DNA from: Theobroma cacao
Lineage: Eukaryota > Streptophyta > Magnoliopsida > Malvales > Malvaceae
Length of the DNA stretch: 64,000 bases
Assembly: GCF_000208745.1 (NCBI RefSeq)
Contig: NC_030856.1
Span: forward strand, 726,354 to 790,353
Reading direction: 5' to 3'
Positions 20,991-32,790 of the stretch are shown one piece after another. The notes under the pieces were generated by a model. That model did no database searches and was not told the DNA's origin. It saw only the letters and a program-made list of their open reading frames with translations. The position numbers and the translations under genes were made by a program. Numbering within the stretch: the stretch's first letter is position 1; each line of letters begins with the position of its first letter.

Positions 20991-22976
20991 TCAAGCAGTT
21001 GTTTTGCTTTCTTCATCATCTGAAACAATGTCCTCAACAGTTAAGCTACAAGAGAAAGAGAGACTTGGTTTCATCCTTGGCACAGCCATTGGCTCCGCCT
21101 CGCTGTTAAGGATCTGAAGGACTCTCCTGATTGAAGGCCTCTGAGCACTATCAGGGTGTGCACAGCTCAAACCTATAAGCAGCAGCTTCCTCATTTCTTC
21201 CTCCTTGAAATCCCCATTCAACCTTTTATCAGCAGCTGCAGTGATCCTTCCTTCACCATGCAATTTCCACACCCAGTCAACCAGATTCACCATTTTCTGG
21301 CTGTTTGGCTCCCTCTCAATTGGCCTCTTCCCACAGGCCACTTCAAGAATGACGACACCATAGCTAAAAACATCAGTTTTTTCAGTAGCTTTCCCATATT
21401 GAAGATACTCAGGAGCAAGGTAGCCCATAGTTCCTGCAGTAAGTGTCGAAACTGGACTCTTGTCATGATCCATCAGCCTTGCCAATCCGAAATCACCAAG
21501 TCTTGGATTAAAGTTCCCATCAAGCATTATATTACTAGTCTTTATGTCTCTGTGGATGACTTGCTGTTCACATTCTTGGTGCAGGTATGCTAAGACAGAG
21601 GACAATCCAACAGCAATATTTTGCCTGTGGGGCCATGTTAGCAATATGCCATTCTCAGCTTCTGGATGAAGCACCTTATCAAGGCTTCCATTAGGCATAA
21701 ACTCATAAACAAGAAGCAATTCGCCCTTCTCAGCACACCAACCTTGTAGAGGAACCAGATTCTTGTGCCTCAAACCAGCTATAATGGACAATTCAGCAAG
21801 AAATTCAGATTTACCTTCATGGGAGTGTTTTGATCTTTTCACTGCACCAATAGTCCCCGAAGAAACGAAAATTGCCTTGTAAACATTTCCAAATGCACCA
21901 CGTCCTATGATTCTACTTGAGTGAAACCCTCTTGTGGCTGCATGTACTTCTTTGTAACTAAACTCCCTTGGCCCTGCCAAAATCTCTGCTTTGAGACACT
22001 TTTCTGTTCTCATATCCTTCCATTTCTTCACAGAAACATAACCAAAAACTGCAAGAACCACAAAGAAGAAAGCCGGCCCCGCAATCCCAAGTCCTAACCC
22101 AAGCCTCTTGTGGTGCTTGTTGGTAGAATTTGATACGGGAACATCTGATATTATTGTAACTGAACTATCAGATACATTATGAGGATGTGATCTTGGTCTC
22201 ACGGGAAGGAAACCAAAAGTCTTGAACTTCCAATTCACAATCGAATGAACTTCAGTACTCCCTTCTGTTGAAGCCGAAAAACCAACGAACATATCCTCTT
22301 TAAGGTAGCCAGACAAGTCAATATCCACAGATAGTAATGGCGTTAGAGGCTTTAAAGTTGAATAGCTTAAGAAAACATTCAAGGCCCTCAAATCATTCTT
22401 GTAATCAATCCAAGCAGTGATCAAATTCCCACTCTTTAAATCAATATCTTGCAACATTGCATCAGCTGTCTTGATTGAATTGAGCTTGTTGATATCCAAA
22501 CCAACATGGTTCTGATTCGGATCATTGAACTGAGCATCAAGCTTGGTATCAAACTCAATGGCTAAAAACTTGTTCTTGGTCGACTGCGAAGAGTTAACAA
22601 GACCAAGATACCCTCCTGGACTCCCAAGAGTTTGGTTATCAGGCGACAGAAAAAATGTTAAGCCATCACCAAAAGAGCTCGGATTGACATTGTTGATGGA
22701 AAAAGAGAACTTTGTGGCAAAAGAAGCCGTGGTATTGGATTCTTGGTCAAAAAAATGGATTGGGTTGTTGTAGATAAGGCTGCCTGAGCTTGAAGAAGGA
22801 ACACCAAGCTCCCTGGTGAGGCCTACTATCCCATTTTTAAGATGGGAATCGCCAAGGAGAGTGAGGTCCCTGACAGTGAAGTACTGGAAATCAAAGGTGG
22901 TGTTTTCAGCCGAGGCTAAAGATGGGAACTTGAAGCTGAAGAGAAGCAAGAAAACAAGAAGGTTTCTTGGTAGCAT
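20991..22976 (-). CDS. L-type lectin-domain receptor kinase, LecRK-S.7-like
   Basis: Plasma-membrane receptor kinase encoded by one exon, 661 residues. Signal peptide 1-23; legume-lectin domain about 25-258 with the metal-site signature EFDT (141-144) and NDPN..HVG (151-159); transmembrane helix about 292-314; Ser/Thr kinase about 350-625. Kinase residues are intact: glycine loop GRGAFG (358-363), Lys380 in AVKRS, HRD 475-477, DFG 495-497, APE 521-523, so an active enzyme is expected. The juxtamembrane and kinase core (IIGRGAFGNVYKA.FVSSGTI, SNIMLD, LGDFGLARL) and the C-terminal SFSCSL..EDIVSDDEE tail are characteristic of the LecRK-S.7 group. The adjacent INCENP and MIR156 genes agree with the Arabidopsis At5g55830 neighbourhood. 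Reported roles of rice LecRK-S.7 in pollen are established knowledge, not visible here. Confidence 0.95.
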   Translation of the reverse strand: MLPRNLLVFLLLFSFKFPSLASAENTTFDFQYFTVRDLTLLGDSHLKNGIVGLTRELGVPSSSSGSLIYNNPIHFFDQESNTTASFATKFSFSINNVNPSSFGDGLTFFLSPDNQTLGSPGGYLGLVNSSQSTKNKFLAIEFDTKLDAQFNDPNQNHVGLDINKLNSIKTADAMLQDIDLKSGNLITAWIDYKNDLRALNVFLSYSTLKPLTPLLSVDIDLSGYLKEDMFVGFSASTEGSTEVHSIVNWKFKTFGFLPVRPRSHPHNVSDSSVTIISDVPVSNSTNKHHKRLGLGLGIAGPAFFFVVLAVFGYVSVKKWKDMRTEKCLKAEILAGPREFSYKEVHAATRGFHSSRIIGRGAFGNVYKAIFVSSGTIGAVKRSKHSHEGKSEFLAELSIIAGLRHKNLVPLQGWCAEKGELLLVYEFMPNGSLDKVLHPEAENGILLTWPHRQNIAVGLSSVLAYLHQECEQQVIHRDIKTSNIMLDGNFNPRLGDFGLARLMDHDKSPVSTLTAGTMGYLAPEYLQYGKATEKTDVFSYGVVILEVACGKRPIEREPNSQKMVNLVDWVWKLHGEGRITAAADKRLNGDFKEEEMRKLLLIGLSCAHPDSAQRPSIRRVLQILNSEAEPMAVPRMKPSLSFSCSLTVEDIVSDDEESKTTA

Positions 22977-24649
22977 TGCTTTTGTTCTGATGGAGATTCT
23001 TGGAATGGAAAAGGATTACCAGAATGGGTTTCTCTGCAAGAAAGGAAAGGTTGTAATCAACAGTACATAAGTTAAGACAGTCTTGAGGGAAAATGCGGTT
23101 TAAACGGTTAGAAAACAGGCGCCGGTGGGGATTTGAAGAATAAAAAAGGAGAAAGGAACATGCAAAGATAATATTTTTATTAGATGGTATTTTGTTACTC
23201 TAATAATTATATACAGCATAACGGTTAGAAAGACTGAGTTTTGGACATTTGGGCAAATTTGGGGGGGAGGAATGGTGGTCCAAAAACGGTGTAGTTTTGA
23301 GGGTGATAATTGAAGAATTTGAGGGAGGGACCAAGAAACTGAAACGAGAGATACAAAGTGGGATTTTGTTTCAAATGTGACCGTTTTAAGGTGGGTGGGG
23401 GCTGTGTTTTCTGACTATTATTATTATTATTATTTATTTTCCATGACAAAGCCATGTGAATGATTCCCTGGGCATTTGACCCAATAATGTTGGATAGTCT
23501 AAAAACCAAAATAAATGGCCTATGGCCCACACATACTTTTTCTTCTGAATAATTTTTTGCTATTTTTATAACTTAAATTATTTCACATAATATTTTAGAA
23601 ATATATTTTTTGTGATAGTTTCGTATAAATAAGTTTTATTCCAAAATAGAATTACCACTTAATTTCACTTGTAAAACTATCAGAATATATTTTTTAATTT
23701 ATTAAAAAAATTTAACAGTATAACTCTTTTTGAAAATATTACCTATTCACGAAAAATAATTGAAAAATCGTATATGAAATTAACCGTTTTTTTTTTCTTA
23801 TAAAATTGATGGGGTTTGAAATGGTATGCTTAATTCGATAACAAAAGGAACATATTTTGTTCAAATCTTCATGTAAATTAGCTTCACTCAACAACATAAA
23901 TATTCAAGCAATACTTGTTCAAAACTGATTAAATAATGAGAACCCAATGCTGACACTGAATCCCATGAGATGTAGTACCTCTTGGTTACAGCATCTCAAC
24001 ATGGTCGGTGATATATCTATATACATAAATTAATCTATATAAAGAAATAAGTATAGATACTTAGAATCTAACTCAAACGGGCAACAAAGAAAGTTGGTCA
24101 GAAATGATGGGTGTCAGCTTGGGAAAAAGAGGGAGGGAGGCCAACAGTGAAATGTGAGTTCGGAGAAATCAATAATGACAAAAGCCCCATGCGACCATTG
24201 GGGTCCAATTGACAAACCCAAATCCAACCCTCATAGGCTTCCACGTCATGGAGCCGTTATAGTACTGCAAATATTATCCCCCCCTGCACCCACCACCCCT
24301 TTCCGTGTCTCAAATTTAAATCTAACGGATATTCGACTCGATCATACGAGTGTCGTATATTTGAGTTTGAGACAAAATAAAGTTGAAAAGGTCTAAATCT
24401 ATGAAGTATAGATTTCGAATTCAAAGTCCTACCGTGTATAGAGACTTTGGAGGTATTTGTTGCAGCTTCAATGGCTTCCAAGTTCTTGACTTGAGCTATA
24501 TTATTGAACAGTGAGAGGGATTAGAGGCAAACAGCCCTTTAACATTGGCATTGGAAGTTTTATCTACTGATATGAGACAATTGAGATATACATCATTGCT
24601 ACAATTTTTTGTTTTTTGATTTTTTTTTTTTAATCTTCAGCAAAAGAAA
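22977..24649. other. LecRK upstream region and spacer
   Basis: Contains the kinase 5'UTR/promoter. A GT/GG-rich stretch at 23225-23420 includes AAACGGTGTAGTTTT. The rest is AT-rich spacer. No gene seen. Confidence 0.4.
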
Positions 24650-24808
24650 ATGTTGGAATCACCTGCTTCTTGCTCTTCCAAGAAGTCTCTTTATGACTCT
24701 GCCACAGAAAAAGCAAGAATGAGAATGGCAGTCACCATGGAAGCATGGAGAATATTAGCCATGGCAGGAAGAGCATACCTATGGGTTCATGCAAGAGCTC
24801 TCCTTTAG
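24650..24808 (+). CDS. Small hypothetical ORF, 52 codons
   Basis: ATG at 24650 after a polypyrimidine run and TTCAG (possible splice acceptor), in a purine-rich start context; stop TAG at 24806-24808. Product MLESPASCSSKKSLYDSATE... ending in a hydrophobic helix. It ends 24 bases before the antisense stop codon of INCENP (24833), so it would overlap that gene's 3'UTR. No family recognised; composition is protein-like, but a chance ORF is quite possible. Confidence 0.25.
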   Translation: MLESPASCSSKKSLYDSATEKARMRMAVTMEAWRILAMAGRAYLWVHARALL

Positions 24809-24832
24809 TTGGCTGCAGATACTATCCAGTAT

Positions 24833-27800
24833 TTAACTCACACGATTTTGCTGCAACTTTCTTGGCAAGAGAACTATGGAAAAGAGAATTTAACTGTTAG
24901 TCCAACAGCAAACACATATAGTAGAAAGGTTTTACAGCATCTACGGTAATCACCTTCAGCTATGCTGCAGAAGCTTTTCGGGGGGAATATTACTTCTGGG
25001 TCTAGTTTTTGCTGGGAAGTTACAACCAGAGCCACACGATTTTTACTGCAAAAATCAACAAGAGTTAATTGGAAGTAATCTATCAGCATATTTCTTTGCA
25101 AGAAATGTGATAAATGTGGTTGTTAAGCTGAGAATCCATACTGTTTAGGACGACAAAACTGAGTTCACATACCTGGCCCATGAAGGAATAAATTTGCTAT
25201 TAGGTTCATCATCATCTTCTTCTTCTTCATCTTCATCGTCAGAACCTTTGTATGGAGATATATCATATGATTGTTCCCGGCTTGTATCTGCAATTAGGCT
25301 ATCACTCTCTGTTGTTGCTCTATCCGCGGTGCTCGGTACCTGAGAAAAGATTTAGTGTCCAGATGAGGCTCTAATGAAAGTCTTTCACAAACCATTGAAT
25401 TAGTGGAAGAAACATCCAAGAGACAGTTCCAGTTAAACTGGTTCAATATGGCAAAATTTAGTCTCCATGATGTCACAAAGTTAGCAACAATCCAATTGAA
25501 AGGTCCCATTATAAATCCTGAATGGTCGATTCAATCAGTTTGCTGCATTCAAACTTTTCATAACAACTAGTTCTGCTTGAGTCACACTCCTATAAGAAAT
25601 TCTCATGTCAGGTGTTGCACATATTGCATTAATGGAAAACATATTTTATGCCCTCTCAGTGCAAACTGAGAGAATACTTAAGCATTTGCTCCATGCTATA
25701 AGACTTAGCGTTGCCCTATCAAACAGGTTTTCAGATGATTTATGATAAAGAGACATGGGATTTAGTTTAATATAGCAGTAATACTAAGAGGAACTCTTAA
25801 AATTCCTTGTATTTAACCCATAGAAGGGACAAGGTCAAATTGTATCTCTGTTGCAGCTATGCTAAAAGAAGTTTTTACCTTTGCATTGCAATCTCCAACG
25901 GCCATGCTTGCTTTTACGGCATCAGAAATTGAAGCAACAGCCGTCCTTAATTCTGTCTCTAACATTTTCCCTTCATTTCTGTCTGCTATTTCTTTTTGCA
26001 TCTGCTCATGCTTCACTGCTTCATTATTAGGAACCGTCATTGTTTGTGCTTTCTCATCCTACAGCAGACATCCACAATTTAATGCCATACCACAAAAAGG
26101 AAAGATTTAAAGACAAATCATTGTCTACAGCAGAAGGGAGTTTACCGGGGCTTGGCAGTTCTTTTCTTTCTCATCCTTCTTTGCACATAATTTTTCTTCA
26201 GGAGCACGCTGCTGCCTCCGTGCTTCCTCCATACGCTTTCTTTTTCTTTCTTTCTCCAACCTTTCTTCCTCTTCCCTCTGTCTTTTCTTCGCAGCCATAT
26301 CAGCCTCTTTTTTCTTTCGTTCTTCTTCTTTCTTTTTCTTCTCAATCTCCAACTGCCTCAAATTTTCTTGCTCCAACCTCGCTCGTTCAAGTTTCAAGGC
26401 CTCCTTCTTCATCTTACGATCATTCTCTTTCTTTTCTGCAAGTCTCTTTGCAGCTTCAGCAGCCTCCAGGGCCTTCACTTTAACATCCCTCTTCCCTAAA
26501 AGGAATTACAAATAACTTAAAGTATCTGCATAGTCTATATCTAATACAGTTTTCATAAAATGCTGGGGAGAAATGAGAGAAAAAGAATGGCCGGAGAAAA
26601 AAGATATGAGAAAATGATTACCAGTGATAATAGCAGCTGCCTGTTTTTGCTGAACCATTGGAATGAACGAAGTGACATTTGAGACTATATTATTGACCTT
26701 TGACTTCTTTTGTGAGAAACTTGGCCCTCCGTTTCTCAGACTGGTTTTCCCAGATAGTTTTGGTTTACTGAACCCATTACGAAGTGATTCACTTGCCCTC
26801 TTGGTACCATTTGCCCCTGGTGGTATACTCAGGTTTTCTTTCATCTTATTTGTTTCTCTCCTCTTGCTGGCATTGTGTTTTCCAGCCTTTTGTTTGACCC
26901 CATTCTTAGTCCCAGTGAAGCTGTAGGTTGTGTTCACAGAGTCCAGACTATCTCTAACGGTAAATATTTCAGCTCCAGAAACTGATGCAGGAACATTTGG
27001 ACATTCCCTTATCTCAGTAAGTGGTTTTCTTTGGACAGAGCAAGTCACGATTTTGGAAGTGCTGCCTTCCTGAAATGCATCAACCACCTCGTCTGTGTTC
27101 TCATTTTCTTCATTGATGCAGGGAAGCTCCAGATTTAGGCTACCTCGCTTCTCTGAACTGCCAGAGTTTGAAGCGATCCTATCCCAGAGCTTGCCAACTG
27201 GAGAAAGATAAGGTTTCTTCACATCTCCAGTAACTTGAGAACTAGAAAACGGCAAGCGATCAGAAAAGTATCCTCCAAGAAAAGCATGGTTCGTATCCTC
27301 ACCAAAGCAACTAGTGCTAGCTTTAAGTTGACTTTTTCTGTCATCATTTATAGGAAGGGTGCTCTTCGGGTCCACGCATTCTAGGAGCCCATTAGGAACA
27401 GACTGGTAAAGATCGGTTGTTCGGTGCAATTTATAAGTGGTTGGAAATTGGGATAATGGGGTATGGATGCAAGCAGACTTACAAAGCTGTTCCAGAAGGC
27501 TAGCACGTTCTATTGTAGTCTTTGGCAGGTCCAATTTGTCAAAACTAATTCCATCTCCACCAATGCATATTTGTTCACTATCTGTCTGCATAATGAATCC
27601 CTCAAGTTCTGGATTGGTCTGATCAGCACTGATCAAGTCTGCAGGGGGTTGACACGGAGAACTAATTGGACAAGTTGAAAACTCACCATCTTCTCCAAGT
27701 TGAGATTTGCTTTCTTCCTCGCTCCTTTCATCACAAGTCAACTGTTCAATATTTCCAAATTCTGATTTATCCCCAACATTCAATAAAATTTGGTTCTCGT

Positions 27801-30800
27801 CTGCAGTGCATTTCCTTGTTGAACCAAACATAATACTGGATGGACCTACTGCTCCTGTTCCCTCCGCTGAGTGATCTTCAGAATTTTCAAGGGTCTCTTG
27901 CGGCAAACTTGAGACAGAAGCCACAGCAAATTGTTTATGCATAAAAGTGGAAGGGATTGCTTCACTTCTGCTACTCTCTTTCCAACTACATTTGCCCTGG
28001 CAAGCACAATTATAAGGCATTCGCTTAGCTAAAAGTGTTCAATTGCATATAGGAAAGCAACCTGTGCAATGTATGGAAAAACTGTTCCAGATATATAAGT
28101 ATGCTAATTATAAAATCAAGCCATAGCGTAGCTGCTATCCAGATGTCTGCTGTGAAATCTTTTGCCTCCTAAAGTTTTTCACACATGCCAATTCAAGATT
28201 AACCTCCTAGGAGGTAATATCATCATTGAAACAAACAACTAAGTTTAACTTAATCTATTGTTTTCATGACAAGAGAGGGTAGACGACATCACTATCTCAT
28301 GAGAAGTTGTAGATATTACTAAAATAATGAGGAATTAAAACTAGAGGAAGATTCAATCCCCATTATGTAGCATACCGTGTTCTGATCTTCTTCATCAACT
28401 AGAGACTTATTGGCATTTAATTGCATAACATCTTCATCCTGAGACAAAGAAAGGTGCTGAGATTTAAGATATGCTTAGAGTTATCATATACAAAAGCCAC
28501 ATTCCTTGTAATAAAACCCAGTAAGTACACTCAAGTGGCTTTACCTTCAAGCTTAATGACAAAGACAGGGAATTACTTTGTTGACCACCAATCTTCCTCC
28601 GCTTATGAGGCCATGAACCCTCCACATGAGAGCCAGAATGTCTACCTGGCTGTACGAACTGAATTGCAAACTTGCGTTCACTTGATTTTGCATGTGTGGG
28701 ATCTTGAACTGAATCAGTGTCATCAGCAATACATCTTCCCATTGAGTCTGCATTTCGATTTTGAGAAGGACATAACTCCATTTTCTGTTTCACAGAATGA
28801 CCCTTAGTTTCTTTAATTAGTGCAGTAAAAGGATGCTCAATTGCATCAGTGGAAGTTGCATCTACTTTTCTTAGCAGGGCGGGGCTACAAACTTCATTGA
28901 AATCGATATCTGCCAAAATTGCAGGACCACTACATACATTAGTATTACAATTACACTCTTCTGGGACAGATGTTGCAGATTTTAGTACTGCAAGCTTCCT
29001 ATAATCCTTCTCAAAGAGATAATTCGTCCCAGTATCAGCATTTAATCTAGATCCTGAAGCATCTTTTTTTGAGTTTCCAAGCAAATTTTCATTAGAAACT
29101 TTTAAAGTAGTTGAATGATGTTCCATGAAAATTTTCTGTTCAGAGATTTTGTTGCTTTCAGGCAGCATACTTGTTACAGCATCTGTAGAAGCCTCAGGTG
29201 TTTCTTTTACTGACAACACGACATTTAAATTTGAAGTTCTACCTGGTCCAGATGTCTTGTTCAAATCTGTTTCGGACTGTTTCTCTTCTTTGCTATAGGC
29301 TTCCCGCTCCTCCAACAACTGCTTTACAGGGGACGAGTTGTATTTTTCTTGGTAGTGAACAGGAGTTACTTCATCCAGCTTATCTGCAGAAGGAAGCCAT
29401 GCAAGAGGCCTTTCCTTCAATGATTTGATCTCTTCTTCACTTTCTAATGCAGGACTAGAAGCTTCATTCAAAGTGCACTCTCCTAAATTATCAAAATCAA
29501 GTTGCTTGGGCATCACTATCATAGCAGATGCAGAGTGTGGGCTTGTTACTACTACTTCCAACTCAATTCTTTCATACCTATTCAATGACTTTTCAAGAGG
29601 AGGATTGTTAGCACCATCCAAGTTAGATGCAGAACTAGCTGAATGAGACTCAACTAACTCATCAGAATCTGCATCAGTGTCTGCAACAATTGCAACACAT
29701 TGGTTCAAGTCAGCAAGATTACTGTCATTGGCACAAGGCAAGGAATCTACTTGAGTATCAGGAACTTCCTTAAGTTCAACCCCTTCAGAGCTGTCTGATG
29801 ACTTTGCATATGGGGACTTGTTGGAAGCTGTTGATTTGCACTGTGTAACTTCATACTCCAGAGTATTAGAGGAATCAACAAGTTTAAACAATTTTGCACT
29901 ACAATTAGCTCCCGACCTGGTACTACCATCATTATATTGATCTACAACAGCATTCTCCTTTGTTTCATAGTCACTTGTTTTGGCCTTTATCCCACAACTT
30001 TCATCACTGATATCAAAAGGCTTAATCAACTCCTCAAGATCATTAACATGGCAGGCCAGCTGCATTGATTTACAAATGCCATCATCGATGCTCCTATCAG
30101 GACAGCTATCCAACTTCAAATGCTTATTCACACAGTTATGCTGTTGGCTAGAACTTCTGGATCTTGTTAATCTTCCTTGATAAACGTTGCTTTCCTTTTC
30201 CTTGATTAGGTGGTCTCTTGCTTCAATATAACCACAACTCTCATCAGACATAACAGCAGGCTTTACTGATTCCAACAACTCATCAACAGCATTAGGCTGT
30301 TGTTTTGATTGGCAGGTGGATTTTATAAGCAAATCGCCATCCTGCTTTGCAGCATCAGAAGCTTTACCTGCACATGAAAGCCCATTTACAGACTTGGGAG
30401 ATTGGACAGAACTTCTAGATCTTGTGATGCTACCAGAGTAAATATTTTCTGCCCTCTCCTTGCTCTGGCATTGACTTCTTTCTTCTTTTGCTAATACACA
30501 AGTTACAACATTACCAACTGGTTTGACAAATTGCAATAACTCATCAGCTGCATCAGACTGTAGTCTTGATTTGTTTATGGATTCAGTAAGCACAATACCA
30601 TCCTGCTTTGCACTTGGAGGACCATTCACAGACTTTGGAGGTTGACCAGAACTTCTTGACCTTGTGATTCTACCTGAGTAAACATCTTCACCCCTTTCCT
30701 TGCTCTGGCATTGACTGTTTTCTTCATTTTTCACTGCACAACTTACAGTATTATGAAAAGGTTCGACAAAGTTTGATTCCAATAACTCATGAAGAACATC

Positions 30801-32364
30801 AGGCTGTTGTCCTGAATTACCGGTGGATTCTGTATGTACCACACCATCCTGCTTTGCAACACAAGAAGTGTTGCCTGCATCTGAAGGCCCACTCACAGAC
30901 TTGGGAGGTTGGACAGAACTTCTAGATCTTGTGACTCTACCAGAGTAAACATTTTCACTCCTTTCTTTGCTCCAGCATTGCCTTCTTTCTTCCTCCTTTT
31001 CTGCATAACTCACAACGTTATCACAAGATCTGATCAATTCCAACTTATCCACAGAATCAGACCATAAACAAGCAATCTTGGACCCTTTGTTTTGACTATT
31101 GCAAGCATCACCATTCTTATCAGAACTCTCAATGTTTTTACATGCTTTCACACTACTTCGATGCTCTAGAGCCCGTTGCCTAGACCTAGACCTCTGGATT
31201 CTTGCCAGCGATAAACCAGGGTCAGGACAAATATCTGAGATCATCCCATCTCCACAATCTTGAGGAGGAGATGTAACACTAGGATCCAGCTCATCACCTT
31301 TACCAGAAAGACACTGATCTAAGCCTTCATTCCAAGCATCAACTCGGGTGCATAAAACACTGGGTAACTGCACATTATCAACTGGCTGCTGGTACAGAGA
31401 ATAGTAAGGAATGGAAGGCTGTGGATTTGGATGTAGGAGTCCCGAGATAAGATCTTCCTTATTCAACTCTGCAATTAAAAAGAGCAGACTCTTCCTTATT
31501 CAAAATCCACTAAAAAGATGTGTTAAACAGACTATTAGACAGATAATTCTAAAAGTACTTGCTATGTTAAGTTCTGAAATCGAAATACAATCAAGAATCA
31601 AATGAAAGAAGACTTTGAAAATAAATATGGAAAGTGCTTTTCTAGCTTTCAAGTTTCAAAATTTGAAAAACTGAGTCAAGTTTATGTACGTGAAATTAAT
31701 GAAGCATTGCTGTAAATATTTTCTAGTCTAAAAAGAATTAAGCATTAATTCAAAATTATTGAAATTAATTAAAAGGTAAAAATCAGTATTGCCTTTGAAT
31801 TTAAAAGAAAATACTAAAAAGAAATTAAAGACGCTGTTGCTAAAGAAATCTTCAATCGATTCTTCGAATCTTCTAACAGCAGGAACGACAGAAAGAAGAA
31901 GAAAATTCACCGTATTCAATGGAGAAGAATCAAATCTAAGCATTATTAAGGATAATAAAATCACATTCAAAATATACTTCATAAACCTTCGAAAAAATGG
32001 AAAATGTAAAGCTGAAAGGGAAAAGGAATTCAATCGACTCTTCCAATCTTAAAACAGCAAGAACAACAGAAAGAAAAAGCAATATTCACCGTATTCAATA
32101 GAGAAGAATCAAATCTAAGCATTATTAAAGAAGAAGAAACTTCATAAACGTTCGAAAAAATGGAAAATGTACAGCTGAATAGGGAGAAAGAAGGAGATTA
32201 CCGGTGTGAGAAGTGGAGAGGAGCCAAGGCGGGGGAACGAAGCCGTCGATGAGACACTTGGAGGCGAGGTGGTGATCGAAGAGAAGGATCTGCTGCTTCA
32301 CGTGGTCGATTATCCGATCCTTCCTCTCGAAGATCTGAACCAACACCTTCTCTATCGTCGACAT
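24833..32364 (-). CDS. WYR: Plant INCENP (inner centromere protein), WYRD-like
   Basis: Chromosomal passenger scaffold that binds and activates Aurora kinase. Nine exons in phase: 32364-32202, 31468-28545, 28438-28376, 28023-26622, 26495-26146, 26058-25879, 25339-25173, 25045-24954, 24873-24833; 1793 residues. Exon 1 encodes an N-terminal helical segment. Exon 2 (974 codons) is low-complexity and carries four degenerate TRSRSS-centred repeats. The exon at 26146-26495 encodes a highly charged E/K/R helix (EAAEAAKRLAEKKENDRK...) typical of INCENP coiled-coil/single-helix regions. The C-terminal IN-box is clear: SYDISPYKGSDDEDEEEEDD, then PNSKFIPSWASK..VAL, and ending SFCSIAEVLLPRKLQ. Size and order match Arabidopsis WYRD (At5g55820). 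It is divergent from NMNAT across 426 bases. Confidence 0.95.
30140..30990 (-). repeat. Intragenic repeats in INCENP exon 2
   Basis: Four units of about 260 bases (about 85 codons), each containing SKER.E..YSG..TRSRSS followed by Q.PKSV.G in the three N-terminal units. The RSRSS cores lie near 30920, 30655, 30420 and 30155. The fourth unit is the most diverged. Confidence 0.85.
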
Positions 32365-32790
32365 ATCTCTTCTTCTTCTTCTTCTTCAATAGCCACGATT
32401 TTCCATCTACAGCGAAACAAAAATGGAGTTTTTCCGATTGATTTTGGCTAGAGAGAGAGGGAGATACGCGCGGTTCTAGAATTTGAAATTGAGGGGTCAA
32501 TCTGATAATTTCTTGACTGTTCGGTGGCAAAATAGGTATTTCATATTTTCATTGACATCCACGACGTCGTTTCCTCTTCCCTTCTTTTTCTAATAAAACG
32601 ACGTCGCGTAAAGTGAATTTACGTGAATCATACGACGTCGTTATTGACACGGTAAATGCTCAGGGTCTCCTCCTCCCTGTTTTCCTCGTCTGCGTGTTTT
32701 TCAAGGTGAACCTTTGATTCCTATAAACTTTGTTCTTCCTCTTCTTTATCTTCAGAATTTTACTAAAAGTATCAAAGAATCATTGCTTGA
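32365..32790. promoter_or_regulatory. Bidirectional INCENP-NMNAT promoter with ACGACGTCG palindromes
   Basis: Only 426 bases separate the two divergent start codons. Three copies of the CG-rich palindrome ACGACGTCG occur at 32561-32569, 32598-32606 and 32632-32640, the outer two followed by TT. GACGTC cores are bZIP-type sites in general; specific regulators are unknown. No clear TATA box is seen for either gene, consistent with a housekeeping promoter. Confidence 0.65.

Noticed and set aside
26040..26483. Plus-strand 147-codon frame rich in Ser/Pro/Phe
   Set aside because: Antisense shadow of the E/K-rich helix exon of INCENP.
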